Assembly: GCA_902765005.1 (NCBI GenBank)
Contig: CACWYB010000009.1
Span: 1-63,628, forward strand
Direction of reading: 5' to 3'
DNA from: an uncultured Eubacteriales bacterium
GTDB taxonomy: Bacteria > Bacillota > Clostridia > Christensenellales > CAG-138
Length of the DNA: 63,628 bases
Made by a program: the position numbers and the translations under genes. A model generated the notes under the pieces. That model saw only the letters and a list, made by a program, of their open reading frames with translations, ran no database searches and had not been told where the DNA came from. Below, one piece after another: positions 27,932 through 36,784 of this stretch; positions within the stretch are counted from its first letter, which is position 1; every line of letters begins with the position of its first letter.

Positions 27932-29434
27932 TCAGATCATGTATTGGATGATTTCCGCGTCGGAAAGGGTTTCGCTTCTCATAAACTCGTGCATGACGCG
28001 TCCGTCCTTCATGATGAGCAGCCGGTCGCACATACCCATCAGCTCCGGCATCTCCTCGGAAATCATGATGATCGACTTGCCCTCGTTTTTCAGCTCGATC
28101 ATCAGCCGATACATGGCGTGCTTCACGCCGATGTCCACGCCGCGCGTCGGGCAGTCGAGGATCAGCACGTCGCTGCCTCTGCCGATCCACTTGCCGAACA
28201 CGACCTTCTGCTTGTTGCCGCCGGAAAGCTGCGAGGTCTGCTGATCGCGGTCCGCGCACTTGATGGAAAGATCGCGGATCTGTTTATCGACATACGCCTT
28301 TTCTTTCCCGTTCAGCATCAGGAAGTTTTTGACCGCATACCGCTCCATGCCGGCGATGGCGATGTTGTCGCGGATGCTGGCATTCAGGGAAAGGGATTCC
28401 ACGTCGCGATCCTTGGAAACATATCCGAAGGCTTCTCGCATAGCGACGGTCTCGTTGGTGATTCTCACGCCCTTGCCTGTGACGACTTCACCATGATCCG
28501 GCTTCAGCGCACCGAACAGGATCTTGCCGAGCGGGTGCATGCCGCAGTGCGACAGCCCGCCGATGCCAACGATCTCGCCGCGATACACGGTCAGATCGAC
28601 GTCGTGAAGAACGGAACCGAGCCGGATGTTTCTTGCCTCGACTGCGACTTCGTCCAAATGCGTCGGCTCGTAATCGCTCCGGTAGTAATCGCCCTTCAGC
28701 TCCCGGCCGATCATGCTGGTCCGGATTGCGTCGGGATCGAATTCATCCTTGGTGAAGTGACGAATGATGGCGCCGTCCCGCAGGACCGTCAACGTGTCGC
28801 AGACCTCCATGATCTCGTCCAGGTCATGTGAGATGAAGAGGACCGCCTTGCCCTCGTCCCGCAGCCGCTTCACCAGGTCATAGAGGATCTGCCGTCCTTC
28901 CTGACTCAGGGCCGTGGTGGTCTCGTCCACCACCAGGATCTCCGGATCCTTCATAACGACCTTGGCGATCTCCACCAGCTTCCGGGTTTGAAAATCCAGC
29001 GCGCCCATGTTCATGTCCCCCGTCACGCTGGTGACACCGATGGCGCGCAGCGCTTCGTTGGCCTTTGCGACCATGGCTCGCTTGTTGATCGTTCCCAGCT
29101 TCCCGGGGAAGCGTGCCGTCTCGCCCAAAAAAAGATTCTCCGCTACGCTGATGCCCTGGATCGTGCCGCTCTCCTGGACGATCATGCCGATGCCGTGATT
29201 GAGCGCGTCGATCATGCTCGACGGATTCCATGGCTTGCCGTGATACAGCATTTCCCCGCTGTCCGCTTTCTGCATGCCTGCGGCGATCGAGGAGATCGTG
29301 GATTTCCCGGAACCGTTTTCGCCGATCAGCCCGCGAATCTCCCCGGGGTATACGTCGAAAGACACGTCGCCCAACGCCACGGTGCTCGCAAACGTTTTTC
29401 GAATGTGCTTCATTTCCAGAATGGGCGTTTTCAT
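27932..29434 (-). CDS. Sugar ABC transporter ATP-binding protein, two NBDs (RbsA/MglA type)
   Basis: 500 residues with two tandem nucleotide-binding domains. The first has an intact Walker A (GENGSGKST) and Walker B-like VVDETTTAL; its signature is atypical (GALDFQTRKLVEIA region). The second has a degenerate Walker A (GIGGLSHCGMHPLG) but an intact LSGGNKQKVVFGKW signature, as is common in this family. First gene of the ten-gene operon, preceded by GAGGTGAG. It faces the AraC-GH39 regulator across a 195-bp divergent region. Confidence 0.94.
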   Translation of the reverse strand: MKTPILEMKHIRKTFASTVALGDVSFDVYPGEIRGLIGENGSGKSTISSIAAGMQKADSGEMLYHGKPWNPSSMIDALNHGIGMIVQESGTIQGISVAENLFLGETARFPGKLGTINKRAMVAKANEALRAIGVTSVTGDMNMGALDFQTRKLVEIAKVVMKDPEILVVDETTTALSQEGRQILYDLVKRLRDEGKAVLFISHDLDEIMEVCDTLTVLRDGAIIRHFTKDEFDPDAIRTSMIGRELKGDYYRSDYEPTHLDEVAVEARNIRLGSVLHDVDLTVYRGEIVGIGGLSHCGMHPLGKILFGALKPDHGEVVTGKGVRITNETVAMREAFGYVSKDRDVESLSLNASIRDNIAIAGMERYAVKNFLMLNGKEKAYVDKQIRDLSIKCADRDQQTSQLSGGNKQKVVFGKWIGRGSDVLILDCPTRGVDIGVKHAMYRLMIELKNEGKSIIMISEEMPELMGMCDRLLIMKDGRVMHEFMRSETLSDAEIIQYMI

Positions 29435-29579
29435 CTTCTCACCTCACTGCCCTCATGGTACGGCTTTTTTCAAGCCGCAGCCACCGCCGTCTTGTCATGT
29501 TTTCATTTCGTTTTTTTCTTTCTGTTGATTAAATTTTACATGAAAAACAATAGACATTTGATTTTTAATCTTTTATCGC

Positions 29580-29607
29580 TTGATTTTTGTCCCAATCATG
29601 GTATTAT
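29580..29607 (+). promoter_or_regulatory. Promoter of the AraC-GH39 gene
   Basis: TTGATT, 16-nt spacer, TATTAT, 22 nt upstream of the ATG; GGAGGTGG ribosome binding site at 29615-29622. Confidence 0.65.
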
Positions 29608-29629
29608 CCTACATGGAGGTGGAATTGTT

Positions 29630-32089
29630 ATGCCGGACAGTCAAACGATCGCCAGCTATGCCTGTGGAAAGCACATGTTCTGTTTCATCCGAAGGATCGA
29701 TGAAGAAGTGTCTTTATCGTCAGATCTGTTTGCCGTCTATATGCTTTTGACCGGCAGCCTGCAGGTCACTATGGGCAAGGAGCTGTTTATCGCGCATGCG
29801 GACGACGTCTTTTCCCTGGAAGCGCAAACGCCCTGCTCTTGCCTCGGCACCGACTGCGCCGTTGTCTCTATCGCATTCGATCAGCACTTTTTTGAGCGCA
29901 CGCTCCCCGTGCCCCGCCATCCCGATTTTCTTTGCAACAGCGCCCTGTTCGGCAACGACGCGTCCTACGATGAGCTGCGCCGCCTGATCGCGCGCATCGT
30001 GAAGAACAACGCCGACGGGCAGCTCGGCTATGAGCTTCGCAACTGGTCATTGATCTATTCTTTGATGGACGCCATGTATCTGAACTTTAAGGTGGAGGAT
30101 TCGGAGGCGCGGCATCGAAACGCCCACCGATATACAGAGCGAATGGCGCAGATCAGCGCGATCATCCACAAGGATTTTCAGAGCAACCTCACTCTTTCCG
30201 AGCTTGCGAGCCGCGTGCATCTCTCCGCGCCGTATCTGTCCAAGTTCATTGAGAAGCAGTTCGGCATGACGTTCCTGAACTATTTACAGCGTGTGCGCCT
30301 GAATCACGCCACAAACGAGCTGTTGAAAACCGACAACACCATCGAGACGATCTCCGCAAACGCAGGGTTTCCCAACAGCTATGCCTTCGTCCAGGCGTTC
30401 AAAAAGGAGTACGGCCTTCTTCCGAGCTTATATCGGAAGCAGGCGGAAGAAAAGCCGAAGACAGCCGCCGCGATCCGGCCGATCGAACAGCACGACTATA
30501 TGAGCGGCTTGAAAAAATATCTGGAGAAGCAAGGGGAAGACACGGCCCTGCAAACCGTTTCCTGCCGCGCAACCGTGCACGCGAACCATGCGCTGGCCCA
30601 TCTGCACCACAGCTGGCGCGATCTGTTCGGGGTCACGCGCGCAAGCTCCATTCTCTCCGCTGAAATACAGGCGCTGCTTCGCCGCATGCAGCAGGAGATC
30701 GGGTTTTCCTATGTGAAATTCAACGGGATTTTTTCCGATGATATGCACGTGTACACGGAAGATCCCATGGGAAAACCGGTCTTCAGCTTTGCGTATACGG
30801 ATAAGGTGCTCGATTTTTTGCATTCGATTTCTCTTAAGCCCATGATCCAGCTCGGCTTTATGCCGGAGGCTTTGACACGATCCAGAAAGCAGATCTTCGG
30901 GTACGAGGTCGGCGAGCCCGCCTCCCTGGAAAAATGGTGCGCGCTGACCGACGCGTTTTTATGCCACATCATCCACCGATACGGGATCGACGAGATTCGC
31001 ACATGGCGCTTCTCCCTTTGGCATCAGCCGGACACGCCGGAGAACATGTATGGCTTTTCCAGCAACGAGGCCTTTTATCGCTTTTGGAAAGCGACGCATG
31101 CGGTCGTAAAACGGCACGACCCGGCGATCCAGCTCACCATGCCGCCGACCTTTTATGTTCTGGAGGAGCAGTACGAAAACTGGTATATTCCGTTTATCGA
31201 ATGGTGCCGAAATAACGCTTGCCTGCCCGACGCGCTGTGCTTCCATTATTATGATACCGTGTTCGCTGACGATCTCACCGGCAATCAATCGTTCGGCTTT
31301 GCCCGGCCCATGGCCCTGCGCGACAATGCGGATGGGCTCGGCCAGTTCATTTTACAGGCGCAAAACGAGCGACGCCGCTTGCAATGCGAAGCGCTGCCGA
31401 TTTTTCTGACCGAATGGAACAACACGCCCAGCCAACAGGACCTCTTGAACGACACCTGTTTTAAGTCCTGCTACATCGTGAAAGGGATCGTTGAAAACTA
31501 CGACCGTCTCGCGAGCTTTGGCTACTGGTCTCTGACGGATTGGATGGGGGAAGCGCCGCAGCCGGAACAGCTGTATTTCGGCGGGCTGGGGCTCTTTACC
31601 TCAAACGGCATTCCAAAGGCAAGCTACTATGCGTTTACGCTGCTGCGCGAACTCGGCGACACGCTCCTCGGCAAGGGCGACGGCTGGATCGTCACAAAGC
31701 AAAACGCAGACTATATCATCCTGCTTTACAACTATCGTCATTTTTCCCGCCTGTACGCCCGCGGGGAACGGTTCGACATGACCTTTACCGATCGCTATAC
31801 GCCCTTTATGCCCGAGCAGCAGGCGGACGTGCATATATCTCTGCATGATATACCGAGCGGCGAATACACCGTCACGGAAACGATCGTCAACCGCCACAGC
31901 GGCAGCTCCTTCGACACCTGGCTTTCCATGGGCGCGCCGGATCGTATGACCGGTAAAGAGCAAAAAGCCCTTGCGGCGCGTTCCGTCCCCTCCATCAGCA
32001 AATACACCGCTTTCGCAAAGAGCGGCGAACTGGACCTGGACGCTCTGCTTGATATGCTGGAAATCCGTTTGATTCAGATCGCTAAATAA
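29630..32089 (+). CDS. AraC-family regulator fused to a GH39-like domain
   Basis: 819 residues. A cupin-like N-terminal sensor (about 1-140), an AraC double helix-turn-helix (about 173-270, with LTLSELASRVHLSAPYLSKF and NSYAFVQAFKKEYG) and a GH39 beta-xylosidase-like barrel (about 300-780). The nucleophile motif is kept (FLTEWNNT, Glu near residue 595), but the acid/base motif WNEPN is changed to WHQPD, so hydrolysis is unlikely. The GH39 domain probably senses a sugar and controls the divergent rhamnoside operon. ATG 29630 is set by the strong ribosome binding site. AraC-GH39 fusions occur in other Bacillota. Confidence 0.88.
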   Translation: MPDSQTIASYACGKHMFCFIRRIDEEVSLSSDLFAVYMLLTGSLQVTMGKELFIAHADDVFSLEAQTPCSCLGTDCAVVSIAFDQHFFERTLPVPRHPDFLCNSALFGNDASYDELRRLIARIVKNNADGQLGYELRNWSLIYSLMDAMYLNFKVEDSEARHRNAHRYTERMAQISAIIHKDFQSNLTLSELASRVHLSAPYLSKFIEKQFGMTFLNYLQRVRLNHATNELLKTDNTIETISANAGFPNSYAFVQAFKKEYGLLPSLYRKQAEEKPKTAAAIRPIEQHDYMSGLKKYLEKQGEDTALQTVSCRATVHANHALAHLHHSWRDLFGVTRASSILSAEIQALLRRMQQEIGFSYVKFNGIFSDDMHVYTEDPMGKPVFSFAYTDKVLDFLHSISLKPMIQLGFMPEALTRSRKQIFGYEVGEPASLEKWCALTDAFLCHIIHRYGIDEIRTWRFSLWHQPDTPENMYGFSSNEAFYRFWKATHAVVKRHDPAIQLTMPPTFYVLEEQYENWYIPFIEWCRNNACLPDALCFHYYDTVFADDLTGNQSFGFARPMALRDNADGLGQFILQAQNERRRLQCEALPIFLTEWNNTPSQQDLLNDTCFKSCYIVKGIVENYDRLASFGYWSLTDWMGEAPQPEQLYFGGLGLFTSNGIPKASYYAFTLLRELGDTLLGKGDGWIVTKQNADYIILLYNYRHFSRLYARGERFDMTFTDRYTPFMPEQQADVHISLHDIPSGEYTVTETIVNRHSGSSFDTWLSMGAPDRMTGKEQKALAARSVPSISKYTAFAKSGELDLDALLDMLEIRLIQIAK

Positions 32090-32196
32090 TTACGCCCGCG
32101 CAGCACGGATTGCAAGTCAGAGTACGGAAGCGCGCGATATATCAAAACGCTTGTAACAAAGACGGCAGCGGCTGAAGGCGTCACCAGAGACCTGAT

Positions 32197-32356
32197 TTGT
32201 CGCTGACTTGTCAATTTGTTGTCAAAATGTTGTCAAACCCCGAGTGGGTGCAAAATCGAGTCCCTTTGAGCGAACTCATTGTACGAAAAAAGCCCGATTT
32301 CTCGGGCTTCTTCGATGGTATGAGTAGAGATAACTGACTCAGCAGCGGACGATCAT
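32197..32356. repeat. Dispersed repeat, copy 1
   Basis: Four tandem 11-bp units begin it (TTGTCGCTGAC, TTGTCAATTTG, TTGTCAAAATG, TTGTCAAACCC; 32197-32240), then a conserved spacer, an A6-GCCCGA/TCGGGC terminator hairpin (32285-32307; active on the minus strand) and a tail TTCGATGGTATGAGTAGAG...GACGATCAT. Copies 2-4 lie at 42609, 52741 and 62991 in the same orientation. The 330-bp gap between the AraC and SMP-30 genes holds this element and the hairpin at 32365. Confidence 0.85.
32285..32307 (-). terminator. Repeat-borne terminator, copy 1
   Basis: GCCCGA/TCGGGC stem with a TTTC loop; the T-run is on the minus strand. It would stop leftward transcription from the SMP-30 side. Confidence 0.75.
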
Positions 32357-32364
32357 ATTTCAAA

Positions 32365-32388
32365 GGGCAGCCGAGAAATCGGCTGCCC
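32365..32388 (-). terminator. Hairpin after the SMP-30 gene
   Basis: Perfect 10-bp stem GGGCAGCCGA/TCGGCTGCCC, GAAA-type loop, 31 nt beyond the SMP-30 stop, with only a weak T-tract (CTTTGAAAT). Confidence 0.65.
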
Positions 32389-32419
32389 TGCTGCGTGGAA
32401 GCGTATGGGGAAAGAGGGG

Positions 32420-33307
32420 TTATTTACGGACGTCGTAGCCGTGGGCCTTGATCTTGAGGCGATAGATGGTGTCGCAGGCGAAGTAGAGGTAATCCAGGTC
32501 CGGACCGCCGAAGCAGAAGTTCCGGCACATGCCCGGCATATTGATCTCACCCAGCTTCTTGCCGTCCCTGTCGAAGATGGTGATGCCCTTGGCGGCATAG
32601 GTGGTGTAGATGTTGCCCTCGGTGTCGATCTTGGTGCCGTCGGGCCGGATGATCTCGCAGACCACTTCCCCGCCGGTCAGAGTGCAGTCGTCCTCGATCT
32701 TATAGCGGCGGATGTTGCCCCGGGCGGTGTCGTTGACCAGCATGGTCTCCTCCCCGGGCTCCACGCACAGGCCGTTGGGCTGGTCGAAGTCCTTGTTGGC
32801 CAGGATCAGCTTGCCGTCGGTGTCGATGCAGTAGACGCCCTGAAAGCCCATTTCCAAATCCCGCTTGATGCCTGCCTTGGGGCTGGTGCGGCCGTAGGTG
32901 GGATCGGTGAACCAGATGCGGTTCTTCTTGTCCACGATGACGTCATTGGGGCTGTTCAGCTCCTTGCCGTCGTACTTGTCGGCCAGGGTCTTGATCCAGC
33001 GGCCGTCGGGCATCCAGCGGACCACCCGGCTGGTGGCGTGCTCCACGGAGACCAGATTGCCGTCCTGGTCAATGGCGTTGCCGTTGGTGATGTTGCTGGG
33101 CTGCTTGATGACCTTGGTCTCAAAGGTCTCAGGGTCCCAGGCATAGACCTTGCCAGCCCACATGTCGGAGAACACCAGGCAGTTCTTTTCCTTCCACCAG
33201 ATGATGCCTTCCGTGACGGAGTGGCCGGTGGAGACGGACTCGAATTCAGCGTCTACGTCGATGAGATCGTGGAACTTGGGGTCGAGGGCTTTGATTTCGA
33301 ATTGCAT
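32420..33307 (-). CDS. SMP-30/gluconolactonase-family protein
   Basis: 295 residues, six-bladed propeller of calcium-dependent lactonases. The conserved metal ligands fit: Glu in SVTEGIIWW, Asn in NSPNDVIVD, Asn in QPNGLCVEP, Asp in RPDGTKIDTEGNIY. No signal peptide, so cytoplasmic. It follows tctA by 42 nt and is the last gene of the tctBA operon, suggesting a lactone form of the imported acid is opened. The substrate is unknown. Confidence 0.92.
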   Translation of the reverse strand: MQFEIKALDPKFHDLIDVDAEFESVSTGHSVTEGIIWWKEKNCLVFSDMWAGKVYAWDPETFETKVIKQPSNITNGNAIDQDGNLVSVEHATSRVVRWMPDGRWIKTLADKYDGKELNSPNDVIVDKKNRIWFTDPTYGRTSPKAGIKRDLEMGFQGVYCIDTDGKLILANKDFDQPNGLCVEPGEETMLVNDTARGNIRRYKIEDDCTLTGGEVVCEIIRPDGTKIDTEGNIYTTYAAKGITIFDRDGKKLGEINMPGMCRNFCFGGPDLDYLYFACDTIYRLKIKAHGYDVRK

Positions 33308-33349
33308 GTTGCTACCTTCCTTCCAATTTGTTTTCTATAGGTGATGGGG

Positions 33350-34867
33350 TCATTCGCCCTTTTTGGCGGCGTTCTTCTTGGCTCGGGCCTTCTCCTGCAG
33401 GAAGGGGACCACCACGGAGGCCACGCAGATGAGGATGAGGACGATGCAGATAGGCCGTGTGACAAGGGCGACGCCCACACCGGCATAGCTCTTGTAGATG
33501 AGCTTGGCCTGGCCCAGGGTCTGCTCCGCCATGGAGCCCAGGATCAGGCCCAGGACCACGGGGGTGGAGTCGAAGCTGAAATATTTGAGGAAGTAACCCA
33601 GGGCGCCGAAGATCAGCATGATGATTACGTCCACGAAGGACTGCTTCACGGCGTAGGAGCCGATGACGCACAGCACGGCCACGCAGGCAGCCAGGATGTT
33701 GCTGGGCACCAGGGCCACCACGGAGAAGTGTTTGGCGCCGGCCAGCCCGATGAGAAGCATGAACACGTTGGCGATGAAGATGCCGATGATGAAGGCGTAG
33801 GTGATGCCCGCCTTGGTCTGGAACAGGGTGGGTCCCGGGGCCAGGCCCTTGATCATGAGGGCACCCATGAGCACGGCGGCGATTGCGTTGCCGGGAATGC
33901 CCAGCGTCAGCATGGGGATCAGGGAGCCGCCGGTGACGGCGTTGTTGGCGGCCTCGGTGTTGGCGATGGCTTCCCGGGAGCCGGTCCCGAAGGCTTCAGG
34001 CTTCTTGGAGAAGATCTTGCCCTGGTTATAGGCCAGCCATGAGGCGGTGTTGCCGCCGGGGCCGGGAATGATGCCGATGACGATGCCGATAAGGGCGGAG
34101 CGGATATAGGCGATGGGGTAGCGGACCAGGTCCTTGAAGGAAAGCCTCTGGTTCCCCACCTCCTTCACCTGCTCCCGATGGACGATGCTCTTCTTGTTGG
34201 AGCTGACCATAGTCATGATCTGAGGCACGGAGTAGAGGCCGATGAGGGCGGGTACCAGGGAAACGCCGGTGAGCAGCTCGGGGATCTTGAAGGTGAACCG
34301 GGGCAGGCCCACGATGGGGTCCGTGCCGATGAGGGCCAGCGTCAGGCCGAACACGCCGCCCATGAGACCCTTGAGGACGGAACCGGTGGACAACGTGGCG
34401 ATGATGGTAAGGCCGAAAATAGCCAGCATAAACTTCTCCGCCGCGCCGAATTTCAAGGAAAACTGGGCGATAATCGGGGAAAGGAACAGGAGGGCCAGGC
34501 AGCTGATGATGCCGCCCCAGAAGGAGGCGATGACCGCCTCATGAAGGGCCTCCTTGGCCCGGCCCTGCTGGGTCATCTTGAAGCCGTCGATGGCCGTGGC
34601 CGCCGCAGCGGGAGTGCCGGGGGTGTTCACCAGGATAGCGGAGATGCTGCCGCCGTAGAAGGCGCCGCAGTAGACCGCCGCCAGCAGGATGAGGCCCGAG
34701 GTGGTATCCATGGCGTAGGTGAAAGGAATGAGCACGGCGATGCCCATGGAGGGGGTGAACCCGGGCAGAGCCCCAAAGATGATCCCCGCGAAGGTGCCCA
34801 GGAAGGCTGCCAGCAAATTGGGGAGCGTGAACGCGGTCATGATGCCGTTGACGATGTAATCGATCAT
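33350..34867 (-). CDS. tctA: Tripartite tricarboxylate transporter, large permease TctA
   Basis: 505 residues with about 11-12 helices. N-terminal GALPGFTPSMGIAVLIPFTY is the TctA signature and the mirrored IGIIPGPGGNTASWLAYNQ repeats it in the second half, reflecting the internal duplication. It works with TctB and an extracellular TctC. The charged C-terminal tail is rich in Lys and Ala. Co-transcribed with tctB (11 nt gap). Confidence 0.96.
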   Translation of the reverse strand: MIDYIVNGIMTAFTLPNLLAAFLGTFAGIIFGALPGFTPSMGIAVLIPFTYAMDTTSGLILLAAVYCGAFYGGSISAILVNTPGTPAAAATAIDGFKMTQQGRAKEALHEAVIASFWGGIISCLALLFLSPIIAQFSLKFGAAEKFMLAIFGLTIIATLSTGSVLKGLMGGVFGLTLALIGTDPIVGLPRFTFKIPELLTGVSLVPALIGLYSVPQIMTMVSSNKKSIVHREQVKEVGNQRLSFKDLVRYPIAYIRSALIGIVIGIIPGPGGNTASWLAYNQGKIFSKKPEAFGTGSREAIANTEAANNAVTGGSLIPMLTLGIPGNAIAAVLMGALMIKGLAPGPTLFQTKAGITYAFIIGIFIANVFMLLIGLAGAKHFSVVALVPSNILAACVAVLCVIGSYAVKQSFVDVIIMLIFGALGYFLKYFSFDSTPVVLGLILGSMAEQTLGQAKLIYKSYAGVGVALVTRPICIVLILICVASVVVPFLQEKARAKKNAAKKGE

Positions 34868-34878
34868 GGTCTACCTCC

Positions 34879-35373
34879 TTACAGGACCCAGAGGATGCCG
34901 AGCGCCGGAAGCTTGATGCCCAGGAACACCACGAAGGTCAGATACATCACCGCCGTGAACCCCAGGGCCACCAGGATCTCCACCTTCCAGTTGGGTTCGG
35001 TGCTCATGATGTGGGAGAAGCAGAGCACGAACAGGAAGCAGGAGATGGTGAAGCCGATATAGCGAAAGCAGAGAATGAAGGCGATGAGCAGGGCCCAGGG
35101 CAGGACCTTCCTTTTTATAAAGACCTTCCGGTCCGCCTTTTCGGCGGCCTGAGCCTCCGTCTCCTCGGCGGCGGCTTTCTTGGAGCGGTTCAGCTTCACC
35201 AGGGAGATGCAAAGGAACAGGACGCTGAACACCAGCCCCACCGCCGTGATGATGGTGGGATAGGTGCGGATCCGCTCGTTCAGGGACCGGGACAGCAGCA
35301 GAATCGCCGCGAAGGCCAGGACCCAGATGACGCCGGACAGGCAGTCTTTTTTGAGTTTAGTTTGTGCCGGCAT
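34879..35373 (-). CDS. tctB: Tripartite tricarboxylate transporter, small subunit TctB
   Basis: 164 residues, four hydrophobic helices with a long charged loop between the second and third. The small membrane partner of TctA; length is typical. First gene of the leftward operon tctB-tctA-SMP-30. Its promoter region shares the CTATGC-N16-TTATTTAC motif with the other operons of this locus. Confidence 0.9.
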   Translation of the reverse strand: MPAQTKLKKDCLSGVIWVLAFAAILLLSRSLNERIRTYPTIITAVGLVFSVLFLCISLVKLNRSKKAAAEETEAQAAEKADRKVFIKRKVLPWALLIAFILCFRYIGFTISCFLFVLCFSHIMSTEPNWKVEILVALGFTAVMYLTFVVFLGIKLPALGILWVL

Positions 35374-35427
35374 TGTGATCGCTCCTTTTCTTTTGTTGTC
35401 TCTACTGTAACAAAAACCGGCTTCACC

Positions 35428-35457
35428 GTAAATAACGGATTCCCTATCGTAGCATAG
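35428..35457 (-). promoter_or_regulatory. Shared promoter-like motif upstream of tctB
   Basis: On the minus strand CTATGC, exactly 16 nt, TTATTTAC. One of four matching elements in this locus. Confidence 0.55.
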
Positions 35458-35459
35458 GG
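35442..35459. promoter_or_regulatory. Dyad in the tctB/tctC divergent region (candidate LysR operator)
   Basis: Perfect inverted repeat CCCTAT-N6-ATAGGG in the 249-bp divergent intergenic region. LysR-type regulators bind such short dyads; the LysR gene is at 36785. Confidence 0.6.
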
Positions 35460-35506
35460 GGACTTTATAATATGGATAAGAATGGGCGCCTTTCTATTGA
35501 GTTTGC

Positions 35507-35536
35507 CAATGGAATCATTGTGACGGCGTATTTTAC
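35507..35536 (+). promoter_or_regulatory. Shared promoter-like motif upstream of tctC
   Basis: CAATGG, 16 nt, TATTTTAC, 86 nt upstream of the tctC ATG. It also matches the mmgE copy in the spacer (ATGGnAnCATTG). Confidence 0.55.
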
Positions 35537-35622
35537 AAGGAGGAATGCGGGGGAGTATAGTAAAGGCAGTGAAACGCCCCCGGCGCATTCTACACGATAT
35601 CAAATATAATGGAGGAAAGAAC

Positions 35623-36639
35623 ATGAAGGCCACTTTGAAGAAACTGGTGATCCTGGCCCTGGCCGCCCTGATGATTCTCGGCGCCGTCGCCTGCACCGCC
35701 AAGACGGAACCCGCCGCCACCGGCGACACCAAGACGGAACAGACCACCCCCGATTTCCCCACCAAAGAGATTACCCTCATCATCCCCTACGCTGCCGGCG
35801 GTGAAGGCGACAACATCTACCGCTGCATCGAGGAGAGCCTGAACGAGGCCTTCGGCGTCACCGTGGTGCCCGAGTACGTGGGCGGCGGCAACGCCATCCC
35901 CGGCACCCAGAAGATCCTGGACGCGGAGGGCGACGGCTACACCATCGGCCTGTGCGCCGCGGGCGCCCTGTCCATCCAGCCCTACATGGGCACCGCCACC
36001 TATAAGACCTCCGACTTCCAGGGCATCTTCAACCTGACGGCCGGTCAGGTGGTCTTCTCCATCGGCGCCAAGCAGCCCTACGCCAACTTTGAGGAGTGGG
36101 CTGCCTGGGTGAAGGAGCATCCCGGCGAATTCACCGTGGCTGTGGGCAGCATCGGCGGCACCCCCCATCTGGGCCTGGTGAAAGCCTTCGACGCCCTGGG
36201 CCTTGAGGTCACCTTCGTGCCCTACAGCGGCAACGCGGAAGCCTACGCGGCCTGCTTGGGCGGCGATGTGGGCGGTTACGGTGCCATCGCCTCCGCCACC
36301 GTGGGCAAGGAGGGCTTGAACATCCTGGCCAACTTCGGCGCCACCCCCGTCAAGGGCTATGAGACTTTGCCCAACCTGGTGGACCTGGGCGCCACCGCCG
36401 CGGACGCCACCGACGCCTACTGGGGCATCGTGTGCAGCAAGAAGGTGGACCCCGCCATCGTGGCCATTCTGACCGAGAAGATCGAGCAGGCCGCCAACAC
36501 GGAGAAGTCCCAGCAGAACTTCGCCAACATGAACATGAACCAGTACTTCCTCAAGGGCGCGGACTTCGATGCCTACATGGCCGAGCAGTCCACCGGCTAT
36601 GAGGCCATCATCGCCAAGCTGGGTCTGGCTTCCAAGTAA
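35623..36639 (+). CDS. tctC: Tripartite tricarboxylate transporter substrate-binding lipoprotein TctC
   Basis: 338 residues from ATG 35623 (GGAGGAAAG upstream). Lipobox LGAVAC, Cys24. The mature part begins DFPTKEITLIIPYAAGGEGDNIYR, the Bug/TctC family start, with a later GTPHLGLVKAF segment. Bug receptors bind di- and tricarboxylates and similar acids, capturing the ligand for TctAB. It is divergent from tctBA, an uncommon arrangement, and is followed by its own terminator. Confidence 0.95.
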   Translation: MKATLKKLVILALAALMILGAVACTAKTEPAATGDTKTEQTTPDFPTKEITLIIPYAAGGEGDNIYRCIEESLNEAFGVTVVPEYVGGGNAIPGTQKILDAEGDGYTIGLCAAGALSIQPYMGTATYKTSDFQGIFNLTAGQVVFSIGAKQPYANFEEWAAWVKEHPGEFTVAVGSIGGTPHLGLVKAFDALGLEVTFVPYSGNAEAYAACLGGDVGGYGAIASATVGKEGLNILANFGATPVKGYETLPNLVDLGATAADATDAYWGIVCSKKVDPAIVAILTEKIEQAANTEKSQQNFANMNMNQYFLKGADFDAYMAEQSTGYEAIIAKLGLASK

Positions 36640-36680
36640 GCGCTTTCCCAAACAATCGCTCTTACCATCTCCTTTGGAAA

Positions 36681-36707
36681 AGCTCCGGAAAACTCCGGAG
36701 CTTTTTT
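36681..36707 (+). terminator. Terminator after tctC
   Basis: Stem AGCTCCGGA/TCCGGAGCT, loop AAAC, then six T residues. Confidence 0.9.
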
Positions 36708-36746
36708 GATGGGAAACCTTTCCTTGTTTTTTCCGGTCCTCCTATG

Positions 36747-36767
36747 CTATAATAAAATATATTATAG
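36747..36767. promoter_or_regulatory. Palindrome at the LysR gene start
   Basis: Perfect palindrome CTATAATA-N5-TATTATAG, 17 nt upstream of the LysR ATG, overlapping a CTATGC element (36742-36747) and AT-rich promoter sequence. It fits autoregulation. Confidence 0.5.
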
Positions 36768-36784
36768 TGAGGAGGTAGGCGGCC

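Noticed and set aside
32339-32356. Five-codon minus-strand frame (M-I/V-V-R-C-stop) at the edge of repeat copies 1-3
   Set aside because: Conserved, but sequence conservation of the repeat explains it, and no leader-peptide setting or consistent ribosome binding site is seen.
32308-32356. A second degenerate tRNA end in repeat copies 1-3, by analogy with copy 4
   Set aside because: The tail before TACCA lacks a T-loop consensus and a proper five-bp T-stem, so no tRNA can be claimed there.
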